A stretch of 64,000 bases of DNA, from the NCBI RefSeq assembly GCF_006716565.1, contig NZ_VFPG01000002.1:558001-622000 (forward strand), given 5' to 3'. The DNA is from Nocardia bhagyanarayanae (GTDB taxonomy: Bacteria > Actinomycetota > Actinomycetes > Mycobacteriales > Mycobacteriaceae). The notes under the pieces are model-generated. The model was not told where the DNA came from. It did no database searches and saw only the letters and a list, made by a program, of their open reading frames with translations. The position numbers and the translations under genes are program-made. Positions 56,863-64,000 of the stretch are shown one piece after another (within the stretch, counting starts at the first letter, position 1; every line of letters begins with the position of its first letter).

Positions 56863-58533
56863 TCACCGTGTCACGGGCAGGTCGACGGCGGTCGCAGGGT
56901 TGTTCAAGAGGCCCGGGTCGATCGGGAAGCTCTTCTCCACGCGCCACCTGGCGTGCCAGTCGGGGGTGCCGCTAGGGAGATCGGGGCTGCGCGGCGTGGT
57001 CAGCACCGGGAGTTCGAGGCGCGCGGAATGCACGGTGACGACGGCGTTGCTCGGTGCGTGCGACCACACGTCGTCGATCACGTCGGTGATCTTCGCGCCG
57101 AGCCGGTGCCCGGCGGCCAGCGGCCAGTCCTGGGCGAGCAGCCGGAGGTCGGTGTCCGGGCGCACCGGGGAGATGCCGCGGGTGATGATGGTCGCGCGGC
57201 CGTCGGGGGCGATGTCGTAGAGTTCGACGGTCACCGTGGCGGATTCGGGCCCCGCGAGCTGGAGCTTCGCCGTCGCCACGCCCGACACGTGGGTTGGTTC
57301 CGCCAAAGGTTGTGAGACCGACCAGATCTCGCGGTCGCGGCCCGGAAGTAGCCCGCGGTCGGTGTAGGAGCCGGTTCGCAGCTGCACCGTGATGCCCTCG
57401 GAATCCGCAGGCGGCCAGGCGGTTTCGGAGCGCCAGCCGCCGTCGAACTGGTTGACTCGCACCCGAGGGCCTGGGACCTCGGTGTCCTTGCCCGCGACGT
57501 GCCGGTCGAAGAACGCCATGAGCTCGGCGTCGAAAAACGGTGTGCCGCATTTCTCGTGACAATCGGTGTGACCCCACTGGCCGAACCAGGCACGGTGTTC
57601 GCCGGAGCCGAGACCTTGCCACATCTCGAAGACGCGATCCGCCCGTGTGTTGCCGTCGAGGAAGCCCTGGGCGACGAACAGCGGAATGGTGTTGCCGCGC
57701 AAGTCGTCGACCAGGTCGCGCTCGATCCATCCGGGATTGGCGGCATTGTGGTCGGTGGTGAGGTCGACATAGCGTTCGGCGCAGCCCGGCGGCATGCTCA
57801 CGGCGTTGGCCTGGTATTCGGGGGAGTCGCCCCAGTGCGCGGGGGTCGACGCGATCGCGAGATGCTCCAGCCCGACCTGATCGGCGGGCCGGATACCGTT
57901 GTCCGTCACCGGTTTTCCGGAGAACTTCCAGGAGACGCCACGCATGTACAGGTAGGAGTACGGGTCGACCACCGGCGCGAACGCGGCCACCGCGGCGAGA
58001 CCCTTCGGCTTGGCCGCCAGCGCCAGCATGCCCGTCCACGCCTCGTAGGAGGTGCCGGTCATGCCGACCCGTCCGGTCGACCACGGCTGGGCGGCGGCCC
58101 ATTCCACCGCGGTCACCACGTCCGATCGCTCGCCGGGCCCGCCGTAGTCCGGACAGCCGTTCGAGCCGCCGAACCCGCGCAGATCGACGAGCACGTAGGT
58201 GTAGCCCGCGCGCAGCGCCTGCTCGACCGGCAGGTTCTCGACCGACGGGCCGCCCTCCGGCAGCGGATGGGTCAGGTAGGCCAGGTGCGAGCGGTACGGA
58301 CTCACCGTCAGCAGCACCGGCGTCTTGGTTTCGTCGGCGATGCCGGGCGGGCGCAGCACGTCGGCGTGCAGGCGGGTGCCGTCCGGGGCGGTCAAGTACG
58401 TCTGCCACCAGGTGAACGGGACACCGGGCTGTTCGGCCACGGCGGGCACAGCCATCCCGAGCACCAACGCCACCCCGGCTACCGCCCGCGCCACCACAGA
58501 ACCCACTCGCACCAGAGGACTATCGTGCGTCAC
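56863..58533 (-). CDS. Secreted CocE/NonD-family serine hydrolase (X-Pro dipeptidyl-peptidase-like)
   Basis: About 556 residues. A signal peptide (ARAVAGVALVLGMAVPAVAE) is cut near residue 30. The catalytic domain has LVDLRGFGGSNG, the nucleophile elbow GMTGTSYEAWTGML, Asp in VAQGFLDGNTRAD and His in FGQWGHTDCH; the C-terminal 200 residues are the jelly-roll PepX-C domain. It hydrolyses esters or X-Pro peptides outside the cell. The GTG start is a compromise; a second GTG 18 bases later is equally possible. Confidence 0.88.
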   Translation of the reverse strand: MTHDSPLVRVGSVVARAVAGVALVLGMAVPAVAEQPGVPFTWWQTYLTAPDGTRLHADVLRPPGIADETKTPVLLTVSPYRSHLAYLTHPLPEGGPSVENLPVEQALRAGYTYVLVDLRGFGGSNGCPDYGGPGERSDVVTAVEWAAAQPWSTGRVGMTGTSYEAWTGMLALAAKPKGLAAVAAFAPVVDPYSYLYMRGVSWKFSGKPVTDNGIRPADQVGLEHLAIASTPAHWGDSPEYQANAVSMPPGCAERYVDLTTDHNAANPGWIERDLVDDLRGNTIPLFVAQGFLDGNTRADRVFEMWQGLGSGEHRAWFGQWGHTDCHEKCGTPFFDAELMAFFDRHVAGKDTEVPGPRVRVNQFDGGWRSETAWPPADSEGITVQLRTGSYTDRGLLPGRDREIWSVSQPLAEPTHVSGVATAKLQLAGPESATVTVELYDIAPDGRATIITRGISPVRPDTDLRLLAQDWPLAAGHRLGAKITDVIDDVWSHAPSNAVVTVHSARLELPVLTTPRSPDLPSGTPDWHARWRVEKSFPIDPGLLNNPATAVDLPVTR

Positions 58534-58693
58534 CTGGGTTGGCGTCCAGCCCCGGAATCTGGGGTGCGGCGGTGAGGCTTGTCGCCGAAGCGCATCAATC
58601 CCGCGAACCTTCCATCGCGCCACCGAGATTCGGTCTGGTGTCTCAGCCACGTCGGCGTATGATCGGGCTCCAGTGCGATCGACCGGGGGAAAG

Positions 58694-59146
58694 ATGAGCG
58701 AGCCGGTGACCACGGATTGGGACCGATTCGTGCAGGCACTGGCCCGCTGTCTAGCCCAACTGCCCTCGCGCGCGACGCTGATCATTGCCGCGCCGGGCAA
58801 CCGCTACGTCCAGTTCGTGCAGTACGACATCAAGCTGTCCGCCGAACTCGCGGGCAACCGCTATCTGGACCGGCCGATGTCGTCGGACGCCGAGCGCATG
58901 CTGCGCGAACTCGGCTGGCAGGAACCGGTTTCCCGCCGCGAGATCGACAACTGGCAGCGCAGCCTCTTCTGGCCGCTCGCCGACAAGGTGCTACTCGACT
59001 TCGCCCGATCCGTCGCCCTCGGCCTGCACCACGCCCTCGGCGTCCACGCGCCCACCGAACTGCGCGCCATGGGCTGGACCGAAGCCTCCGGCGACCTCGA
59101 CCTCACCGTCCTCGGCCTCATTTCGAAACCCACCACGAACAACTGA
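58694..59146 (+). CDS. TY-Chap-type small protein (YbjN/secretion-chaperone-like)
   Basis: 150 residues of alternating strands and helices, starting WDRFVQALARCLAQLPSRAT with ATLIIAAPGNRYVQFVQYD, the opening typical of actinobacterial TY-Chap domains related to type III secretion chaperones. The conserved Leu-Gly-Trp and Trp of the central part are present (LRELGWQEP, NWQRSLFWP). No secretion signal. Partner unknown. The ATG follows GGGGGAAAG. Confidence 0.8.
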   Translation: MSEPVTTDWDRFVQALARCLAQLPSRATLIIAAPGNRYVQFVQYDIKLSAELAGNRYLDRPMSSDAERMLRELGWQEPVSRREIDNWQRSLFWPLADKVLLDFARSVALGLHHALGVHAPTELRAMGWTEASGDLDLTVLGLISKPTTNN

Positions 59147-59152
59147 ACACCA

Positions 59153-59186
59153 CCGAGCCCCCGCCACCCGTGTGGCGAGGGCTCGG
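59153..59186. terminator. Bidirectional hairpin between convergent genes
   Basis: A 15-bp stem with one mismatch (59153-59167 with 59172-59186) and a 4-base loop, filling the gap between the TY-Chap and phosphatase stops. Confidence 0.75.
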
Positions 59187-59197
59187 GATCGGAGGTG

Positions 59198-60088
59198 TCA
59201 GCTGACGAGGTTCTTGCGCAGTTTCAGGATCGTGCCCGGATCGAGGCCGAGTCCCTGGGTGAGGAACTTGCCGAAATCGCCGTAGCTCTGCTCCATCTGC
59301 TGGATCGCGGTGTTCAGGTAGGCGTCGCGCACCTCCTGCAGCGGGATCAGCAGGTCCGGATTCTGCATCAGCCCAGCCTGTTTCACCTGCTCGCGCAGTT
59401 TGGCGTCGGCGGCGGCGCGGTACTGGTTGGACAGCAGGTAGTCCTGGCGCGCGGTGCTTTCCGGCACGCCGACCGCGCGCAGCACCACGTAGGTGAGCCA
59501 GCCGGTGCGGTCCTTGCCCGCCGTGCAGTGGTAGAGCGTGGCCCGGTCGGAGTTCGCCAGATCTCGGATGGTCTGCCCGAATGCGTTGCGGGAGGCCTCA
59601 CTCAGGAAACTGCGGTACACCCCCGCCATGATCTGCTCGGCCCGACCGCCGCCGAGCAGCTCCTCCTGCTTCTGCGGATCTCGCGACTGGATCGCCTGCA
59701 ACATCTGCTGGAACAGACCGGTGTCGTCGATCGGCCGCGCCACCGCCTGCACCCCCGCGGGCAACTTGTCCGGTCCGGCGAACTGCACCTCCGCCGGAGT
59801 CCGCAGATCCACGGCCGCACGGAGATTCAGCGTGCCGAGCTTCTGCACATCCGCCTCGGTCAACTTCTCCAGCGAATCGGCCCGAAACGCCTTGCCCGAC
59901 TTGACCCTCGCCCCGTCATACGTCCGATATCCGCCGATATCCCGAACATTGACGGCCCCCTGCAATTCGATCCGCGTCGCCGACGCCTCCACCGTCGGCT
60001 CGGCCACCGCACTCGGCGGAAGGGGAGTGGAAACGAGGGCCAGCGCACTGAACGCTGCACCGATGAGAGCAATGAATGAAATCTTCAT
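59198..60088 (-). CDS. Exported tyrosine/dual-specificity phosphatase (MptpB-like)
   Basis: 296 residues. Signal peptide at 1-29 (MKISFIALIGAAFSALALVS..., AVAE). The phosphatase domain begins NVRDIGGYRT, a segment typical of the MptpB family, with the P-loop HCTAGKDRTG at 187-196 (Cys188, Arg194), where the Lys is typical of phosphoinositide-active members. M. tuberculosis PtpB is secreted and dephosphorylates host phosphoinositides and proteins; here the signal peptide suggests export too. An ATG 84 bases upstream would spoil the signal. Confidence 0.9.
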   Translation of the reverse strand: MKISFIALIGAAFSALALVSTPLPPSAVAEPTVEASATRIELQGAVNVRDIGGYRTYDGARVKSGKAFRADSLEKLTEADVQKLGTLNLRAAVDLRTPAEVQFAGPDKLPAGVQAVARPIDDTGLFQQMLQAIQSRDPQKQEELLGGGRAEQIMAGVYRSFLSEASRNAFGQTIRDLANSDRATLYHCTAGKDRTGWLTYVVLRAVGVPESTARQDYLLSNQYRAAADAKLREQVKQAGLMQNPDLLIPLQEVRDAYLNTAIQQMEQSYGDFGKFLTQGLGLDPGTILKLRKNLVS

Positions 60089-60323
60089 GCCGGGCGACAC
60101 TAGAACGCGTTCTAAGGAACCTCTCAGCTTCCCGCACTCCCACCCACTCACCGGGATTTCCAACCCGCCCAACGGGATCCACTCTTCCCTGTCTGTCGTC
60201 GAATGAGCGAGTACCCGCGCAGTGTGGGGCGACGCTTAACGCTACCATACGGAAACATATTGCCCGGCCACAGGGCTCAACGATACGAACGAAATTGTCG
60301 AGTCTGACGGTAGGTAATCGGAG

Positions 60324-60725
60324 TTACACGTCGGCGGTTTCGATGCCGCCGTTGTTGGTTCGAGTCATCGCCGCAAGGGCAACGCGGGCAGCCGTCAAGA
60401 CCGCGCCCCACCGTGGGTCACCGACATAAACCGAGTCAGGCGAATTCCCAAGATCGTCAAGAAGCGGTGACAACACTCGATCGAGCTTCGCGAGCGCGCC
60501 GAGCTCGTCGTTGTCGATCAATACAGTACCAATTCTCCGTCTGGGATCTGGAAGTACTGCGCAGTCGTCGTACAGGGTATGGATGCGCTGATCGAGATCG
60601 TCGTAGAAGCCCTCGTGCGGATACTGACGCTCCAGCCAAACCCGTTGCTGATACTCACGGTCGGCCAGGGCCCGGATGGCGGACAAAACATTTGCGCGCA
60701 TCTCCGGGAATTGCACTTCGTTCAT
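60324..60725 (-). CDS. Hypothetical protein, SCO4402-like
   Basis: 133 residues. The pattern FPEMRANVLSAIRALADREY followed by QQRVWLERQYP, LDQRIHTLYDDCAVLPDP and SVYVGDPRWGAVLTAARVAL resembles a family of small Streptomyces and Nocardia proteins (SCO4402-like) that often lie near toxin or contact-dependent loci; function unknown. An ATG at 60791 would add 22 residues and overlap the preceding frame. GC content is visibly lower than in neighbouring genes. Confidence 0.7.
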   Translation of the reverse strand: MNEVQFPEMRANVLSAIRALADREYQQRVWLERQYPHEGFYDDLDQRIHTLYDDCAVLPDPRRRIGTVLIDNDELGALAKLDRVLSPLLDDLGNSPDSVYVGDPRWGAVLTAARVALAAMTRTNNGGIETADV

Positions 60726-60784
60726 GGATGGTCCCAACTGCTCCACGGCGGGCATCACGCCCAGATTTGGGCCGCCGCCTGTAG

Positions 60785-61171
60785 TCACCATCCATCACCC
60801 CCGTTGACCATTCGGCCCAACCATAGCAGCACCGACGCCGCGGTAGAGGCCAAGCATCGCGCTATCAGCGCGATCCAGTCCGACACCTTCGTATGGTTGG
60901 CTTGGAAGGGATTGCGCCAGGCTATTTCCAATGACCAGTCGAGCGGCTGGTGCCACGTGAAGTGTCCGTCGCCGTGGTGGGCGATGCTGATGAGCTCCCG
61001 GCTGATCGTGGCGCTGCGGACCACCGCGCGCAGGCCCAGGGGCCAGACAGCCCAGAGCGGGTGAGCAAGTAGGGCGAGGGAGATAATGGAATTCAGCGAG
61101 CGGGGCCGCAGGACACGCGAAAAGCCCTGTAGAACAAAGGAACAGATCGACCGCCTGAACAAACTGAGCAA
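60785..61171 (-). CDS. Doubtful Trp-rich membrane-like frame
   Basis: Up to 128 residues with two hydrophobic stretches (SIISLALLAHPLWAVWPLGL and IALIARCLASTAASVLLWLG) and nine tryptophans. The start is unclear (a TTG, no good ribosome site) and the beginning overlaps the MafI-like gene on the other strand. It could be a real membrane protein preceding the SCO4402-like gene, or an accident of the lower-GC region. Confidence 0.3.
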   Translation of the reverse strand: MLSLFRRSICSFVLQGFSRVLRPRSLNSIISLALLAHPLWAVWPLGLRAVVRSATISRELISIAHHGDGHFTWHQPLDWSLEIAWRNPFQANHTKVSDWIALIARCLASTAASVLLWLGRMVNGGDGW

Positions 61172-61436
61172 GGACTCCCGCAGTCTGCTGGAACAGCTTG
61201 CCGACCGGTTGCCGCCTGAAGCACTTGCTCAATATCGAACCTTCAGCGATGTTGGTGAGTGGGGTGAACTGGTCGACGGTCTTTGTGCCAGCCTCGTGAA
61301 GCGGCGGATCCCGGTTACCGCCGCAGAACGCGACAGTTTGGCCGAACTGATGGCGATGTTCGAGAACCGCGAAGATTACGCGTATCTCAGTGACCCCGAA
61401 CGAGTCTTGCCGCAGCTTACTGTCGTCCCCATGTAA
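61086..61436 (+). CDS. MafI-like immunity protein
   Basis: 116 residues. The segment LLEQLADRLPPEALAQYRTF, then VGEWGELVDGLCASLVKRRIPV and AERDSLAELMAMFE, follows the helical pattern of MafI immunity proteins, which neutralise polymorphic toxins. Its ribosome site GAGGGAG lies four bases before the ATG. No toxin gene with a matching C-terminal domain is in the window. Low-GC surroundings suggest transfer. Confidence 0.65.
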   Translation: MEFSERGRRTREKPCRTKEQIDRLNKLSKDSRSLLEQLADRLPPEALAQYRTFSDVGEWGELVDGLCASLVKRRIPVTAAERDSLAELMAMFENREDYAYLSDPERVLPQLTVVPM

Positions 61437-61601
61437 ATCAGCTGCGGAGCGCCTCGAGCATGCGGCCAGATCGTCATCCGTGGATAGCGGTCCTTCCAGA
61501 CTTTGCACACTTGCGGCCACAGCGCCGCGCTCGTCGGCAGTGGCGACGCGTGCGATCATCGACCGTTCCGTGCCATGCCGCATGAACACCCGGAAACGGG
61601 A

Positions 61602-61635
61602 CGAGCCCTCCCGCACCGAAGTGCGGAAGGGCTCG
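61602..61635 (-). terminator. Terminator behind glnA1
   Basis: Hairpin of CGAGCCCT and CCGCAC segments with one unpaired base and a TTCG-type tetraloop on the minus strand, followed by TCCCGTTTCC. It lies 22 bases past the glnA1 stop. Confidence 0.8.
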
Positions 61636-61657
61636 AAACGCCTTGCCGTACGCCGAC

Positions 61658-63094
61658 TTACACGTCGAAGTAGAGCTCGAACTCGTACGGGTGCGGACGC
61701 AGGTTCACCGGCGCGATCTCCTGGGTGCGCTTGATGTCGATCCAGGTCTCGATCAGGTCCGGGGTGAAGACGTTGCCCTCGGTGAGGTAGTCGTGGTCCT
61801 GCTCGAGGCGGTCGATGACCGAAGCCAGGCTGGTGGGGGCCTGCGGGATGTTCTTGGCCTCCTCCGGCGGGAGCTCGTAGAGGTCCTTGTCGACGGGGGC
61901 CAGCGGCTCGATCTTCTTCTTGATGCCGTCCAGGCCGGCCATCAGCATGGCGGCGAAGGCCAGGTACGGGTTGCCCGAGGAGTCCGGCGCGCGGAACTCG
62001 ATGCGCTTGGCCTTCGGGTTGTTGCCGGTGACCGGGATGCGGACCGCGGCAGAGCGGTTGCGCTGCGAGTACACCAGGTTGATCGGGGCCTCGTAGCCCG
62101 GAACCAGACGGTGGTAGGAGTTCACGGTCGGGTTGGTGAACGCCAGCAGCGACGGCGCGTGGTGCAGGATGCCGCCGATGTAGTGACGCGCGATGTCCGA
62201 CAGACCGCCGTAGCCGGCCTCGTCGTGGAACAGCGGCTTGCCGTCCTTCCACAGCGACTGGTGCACGTGCATGCCCGAGCCGTTGTCACCGAAGAGCGGC
62301 TTCGGCATGAAGGTGACGGTCTTGCCTTCCTGCCACGCGGTGTTCTTCACGATGTACTTGAACAGCTGCAGGTCGTCGGCAGCGTGCAGCAGGGTGTTGA
62401 AGCGGTAGTTGATCTCCGCCTGGCCCGCGGTGCCGACCTCGTGGTGGCCGCGCTCGAGCTCGAAGCCCGCGTTCTGCAGGTTGGTCGAGATCTTGTCGCG
62501 CAGGTCGACGTAGTGGTCGTACGGCGCGACCGGGAAGTAACCGCCCTTGTTGCGGACCTTGTAGCCGCGGTTCGGGGTGCCGTCGAGGTTGAACTCGGCG
62601 CCGGTGTTCCAGGAGCCGGAGATCGAGTCGATCTCGTAGAAGGCGCCGTTCATGTTCGACTCGTAACGGATCGAGTCGAAGATGTAGAACTCGGCCTCGG
62701 GACCGAAGTACGCGGTGTCGGCGATGCCGGTCGACCGCAGGTACTCCTCCGCCTTGCGCGCGATGTTGCGCGGGTCACGGGAGTAGGCCTCGCGGGTGAA
62801 CGGGTCGTGGACGAAGAAGTTCAGGTTCAGCGTCTTGGCGGCGCGGAACGGGTCGATGCGCGCGGTGGTGTAGTCGGGGAGCAGGAGCATGTCCGACTCG
62901 TCGATCGACTGGAAGCCACGGACGGACGAACCGTCGAACGCTAGACCCTCTTCGGCGAGGTCGGCCGTGAAGGCCTTGGCCGGGATCGAGAAGTGCTGCT
63001 GCACACCGGGAAGATCGCTGAAGCGGATATCGACGTACTCGATGTCCTCTTCCTTGATGTACTGGATGACCTCATCGGCCGTGCTGAACGTCAC
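61658..63094 (-). CDS. glnA1: Glutamine synthetase GlnA1 (type I-beta)
   Basis: Main ammonia-assimilating enzyme, dodecameric, cytosolic. 478 residues as in M. tuberculosis GlnA1 (Rv2220). Active-site segments: [49 protein letters not shown] and [17 protein letters not shown]. The adenylylation site is Tyr406 in [13 protein letters not shown], the substrate of GlnE encoded about 10 kb away. GTG start with AAGGAG five bases upstream. A four-element GlnR-type box lies 77-114 bases before the start. Confidence 0.97.
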   Translation of the reverse strand: MTFSTADEVIQYIKEEDIEYVDIRFSDLPGVQQHFSIPAKAFTADLAEEGLAFDGSSVRGFQSIDESDMLLLPDYTTARIDPFRAAKTLNLNFFVHDPFTREAYSRDPRNIARKAEEYLRSTGIADTAYFGPEAEFYIFDSIRYESNMNGAFYEIDSISGSWNTGAEFNLDGTPNRGYKVRNKGGYFPVAPYDHYVDLRDKISTNLQNAGFELERGHHEVGTAGQAEINYRFNTLLHAADDLQLFKYIVKNTAWQEGKTVTFMPKPLFGDNGSGMHVHQSLWKDGKPLFHDEAGYGGLSDIARHYIGGILHHAPSLLAFTNPTVNSYHRLVPGYEAPINLVYSQRNRSAAVRIPVTGNNPKAKRIEFRAPDSSGNPYLAFAAMLMAGLDGIKKKIEPLAPVDKDLYELPPEEAKNIPQAPTSLASVIDRLEQDHDYLTEGNVFTPDLIETWIDIKRTQEIAPVNLRPHPYEFELYFDV

Positions 63095-63170
63095 TTGTTC
63101 TCCTTACGGATCGGTTCCCAGCCAGTGTCGATTGCATGGGTTCGTCGCGACCAGACGCTATGGATGCGGT

Positions 63171-63208
63171 GTTTCCCTACAGTCAAGGCTGTGTTTCGCC
63201 AGTGTTAC
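63171..63208 (-). promoter_or_regulatory. GlnR-type tandem binding site in front of glnA1
   Basis: Read on the minus strand the site is GTAAC-n6-GAAAC-n6-TTGAC-n6-GAAAC, four 5-mers exactly 11 bases apart. This is the actinobacterial GlnR consensus (gTnAC-n6-GaAAC, repeated with a 22-base period). The element TTGACT can double as a -35 box, with CATAGC 18 bases on as a weak -10. It predicts nitrogen-dependent control of glnA1. Confidence 0.85.
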
Positions 63209-63414
63209 ACGTGCGCCTGGTCGAGTGGCGATGGCCACCCGGGCTCGACAAGCATGGTAGTCCTGCTGTTCGCGGCCTGTCCTGTGAGGCTGAACTCCCC
63301 TGCGCGCCGCCGGGCGGAATGCGGTCGCCGCATGTCAGGCGCTGTCGGACGCGGTTCGTCCGCAAACCTGCGCCGGGCCGAGGGCGGGCGAGGTGTCCGC
63401 CTATCCTGGAGGCC

Positions 63415-63867
63415 ATGGCACGCATCACCGGATCCTGGCTTTCCGGACCTTCGGCGGACCCCGGTGACCCGGCTACGCCGGAGTTTCCCGGCGAACACCT
63501 CGGCCTGCCTCGCGACGGCGCGGGCTCGCTGGCTGGTATGGGCCGCCGGATCGCCGCGCTGTTCGTCGACTGGATGATCGCCGTCGGCGTCTCGGCGCTG
63601 ATCGTGCGCGGTGTGAACGCCAACCTTCCGCTGCTCATCTGGTTCGTCATCGGCGTCGCCGCCGTCACGTTGTTCGGGTTCACGCCGGGGCAGTACTTCC
63701 TGCGGCTGCGGGTGGTGCGGATCGATGCGGCCGCCCCGGTCGGGTTCGTGCGGGCGTTGGCGAGGCAGGTGCTGCTGATTTTCGTGGTGCCCGCGTTGTT
63801 CACCGATGGTGACGGCCGCGGCATGCACGACCGGGCGACCGGGACCGCGCTGGTGAAGTCGCGCTGA
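63415..63867 (+). CDS. RDD family membrane protein
   Basis: 150 residues with the RDD pattern: Arg in AGMGRRIAALFVDW, an Asp two positions before the first helix end, and FGFTPGQYFLRLRVVRID, then HDRATGTALV near the end. Three membrane segments at about 47-66, 70-89 and 113-130. Some RDD proteins act as Na+/H+ antiporters; no function is asserted. ATG start with GGAGG close by. It neighbours glnA1 in M. tuberculosis as well (Rv2219A). The last 133 bases of the window hold no feature I can support. Confidence 0.88.
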   Translation: MARITGSWLSGPSADPGDPATPEFPGEHLGLPRDGAGSLAGMGRRIAALFVDWMIAVGVSALIVRGVNANLPLLIWFVIGVAAVTLFGFTPGQYFLRLRVVRIDAAAPVGFVRALARQVLLIFVVPALFTDGDGRGMHDRATGTALVKSR

Positions 63868-64000
63868 CGCGCCGGCGTCGGGTTTTCGTGCTGGCGGCGT
63901 CTGTCCTGTTCGCGTCCGACGGCGCGAAGGCTCTGCTTGGGGTGGCGGGCTGGCGCGGAAGTGGCGTGCTGGGCGGTGAGGGCTGACGCGCTGGGGTTGG

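Noticed and set aside
61390..61734. A 114-codon plus-strand frame between the MafI-like gene and glnA1
   Set aside because: Overlaps the glnA1 terminator and end, Ser/Arg-rich shadow composition, no ribosome site.

Overview
The window reads as a chromosomal segment of a mycolic-acid actinomycete, most likely Nocardia (Rhodococcus is the main alternative). The evidence is a GC content near 70%, many GTG and TTG starts, a FAS-II operon of the mycolate type (fabD-acpM-kasA-accD6), a MabR-type regulator, actinobacterial glnA1/glnA2/glnE, and gene neighbourhoods matching the Mycobacterium tuberculosis Rv2219A-Rv2247 stretch in shuffled blocks. No phage, IS element, CRISPR array or plasmid gene was seen.

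Layout. 0-3 kb: a long-form GAPDH, a 1 kb degenerate repeat field and tRNA-Val(UAC). 3-13.6 kb: ahpE, a DUF3052 gene and a lipoprotein gene, divergent from aceE-mabR and then the FAS-II cluster fabD-acpM-kasA-accD6, closed by a textbook terminator. 13.6-25 kb: accessory genes, including HxlR, TetR and GlxA/AraC regulators, a nitroreductase, an orphan Eco57I-type DNA methyltransferase, a gamma-carbonic anhydrase, alanine dehydrogenase, a SigJ-like sigma factor, cobD, and the remnant of a sterol desaturase. 25-32 kb: the SURF1-ptpA pair divergent from cobC, NIF3, a membrane protein, a coiled-coil zinc-ribbon protein and an RNase HI/phosphatase fusion. 32-46 kb: a secreted serine protease, an MmyB-like regulator, a Nudix enzyme, TrmH, rnpB (RNase P RNA), an RNB nuclease, CHAD, proline iminopeptidase, panB and a Hip1-like lipoprotein hydrolase. 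46-64 kb: the nitrogen block glnA2-glnE ... glnA1, interrupted by a metallopeptidase, a type II lumazine synthase, lipid and peptide hydrolases, a secreted tyrosine phosphatase and a small low-GC island with a MafI-like immunity gene. An RDD membrane protein ends the window.

How the parts work together. AceE makes acetyl-CoA beside the genes that turn it into malonyl-CoA (AccD6) and elongate meromycolate (FabD, AcpM, KasA). The MabR-type gene between them faces a perfect inverted repeat in front of fabD. GlnA1 carries both an adenylylation tyrosine for GlnE and an upstream four-element GlnR-type box. GlnA2 has neither clearly. Cobalamin genes cobD and cobC flank, with other genes between, the ptpA/SURF1 pair.

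Most notable items: the MabR-type operator; the GlnR box; a C-x4-C pair in AhpE like that of BCP; the repeat field; a 30-residue peptide gene with its own hairpin; the low-GC island; and the methyltransferase whose reading frame runs through the end of the TetR gene.
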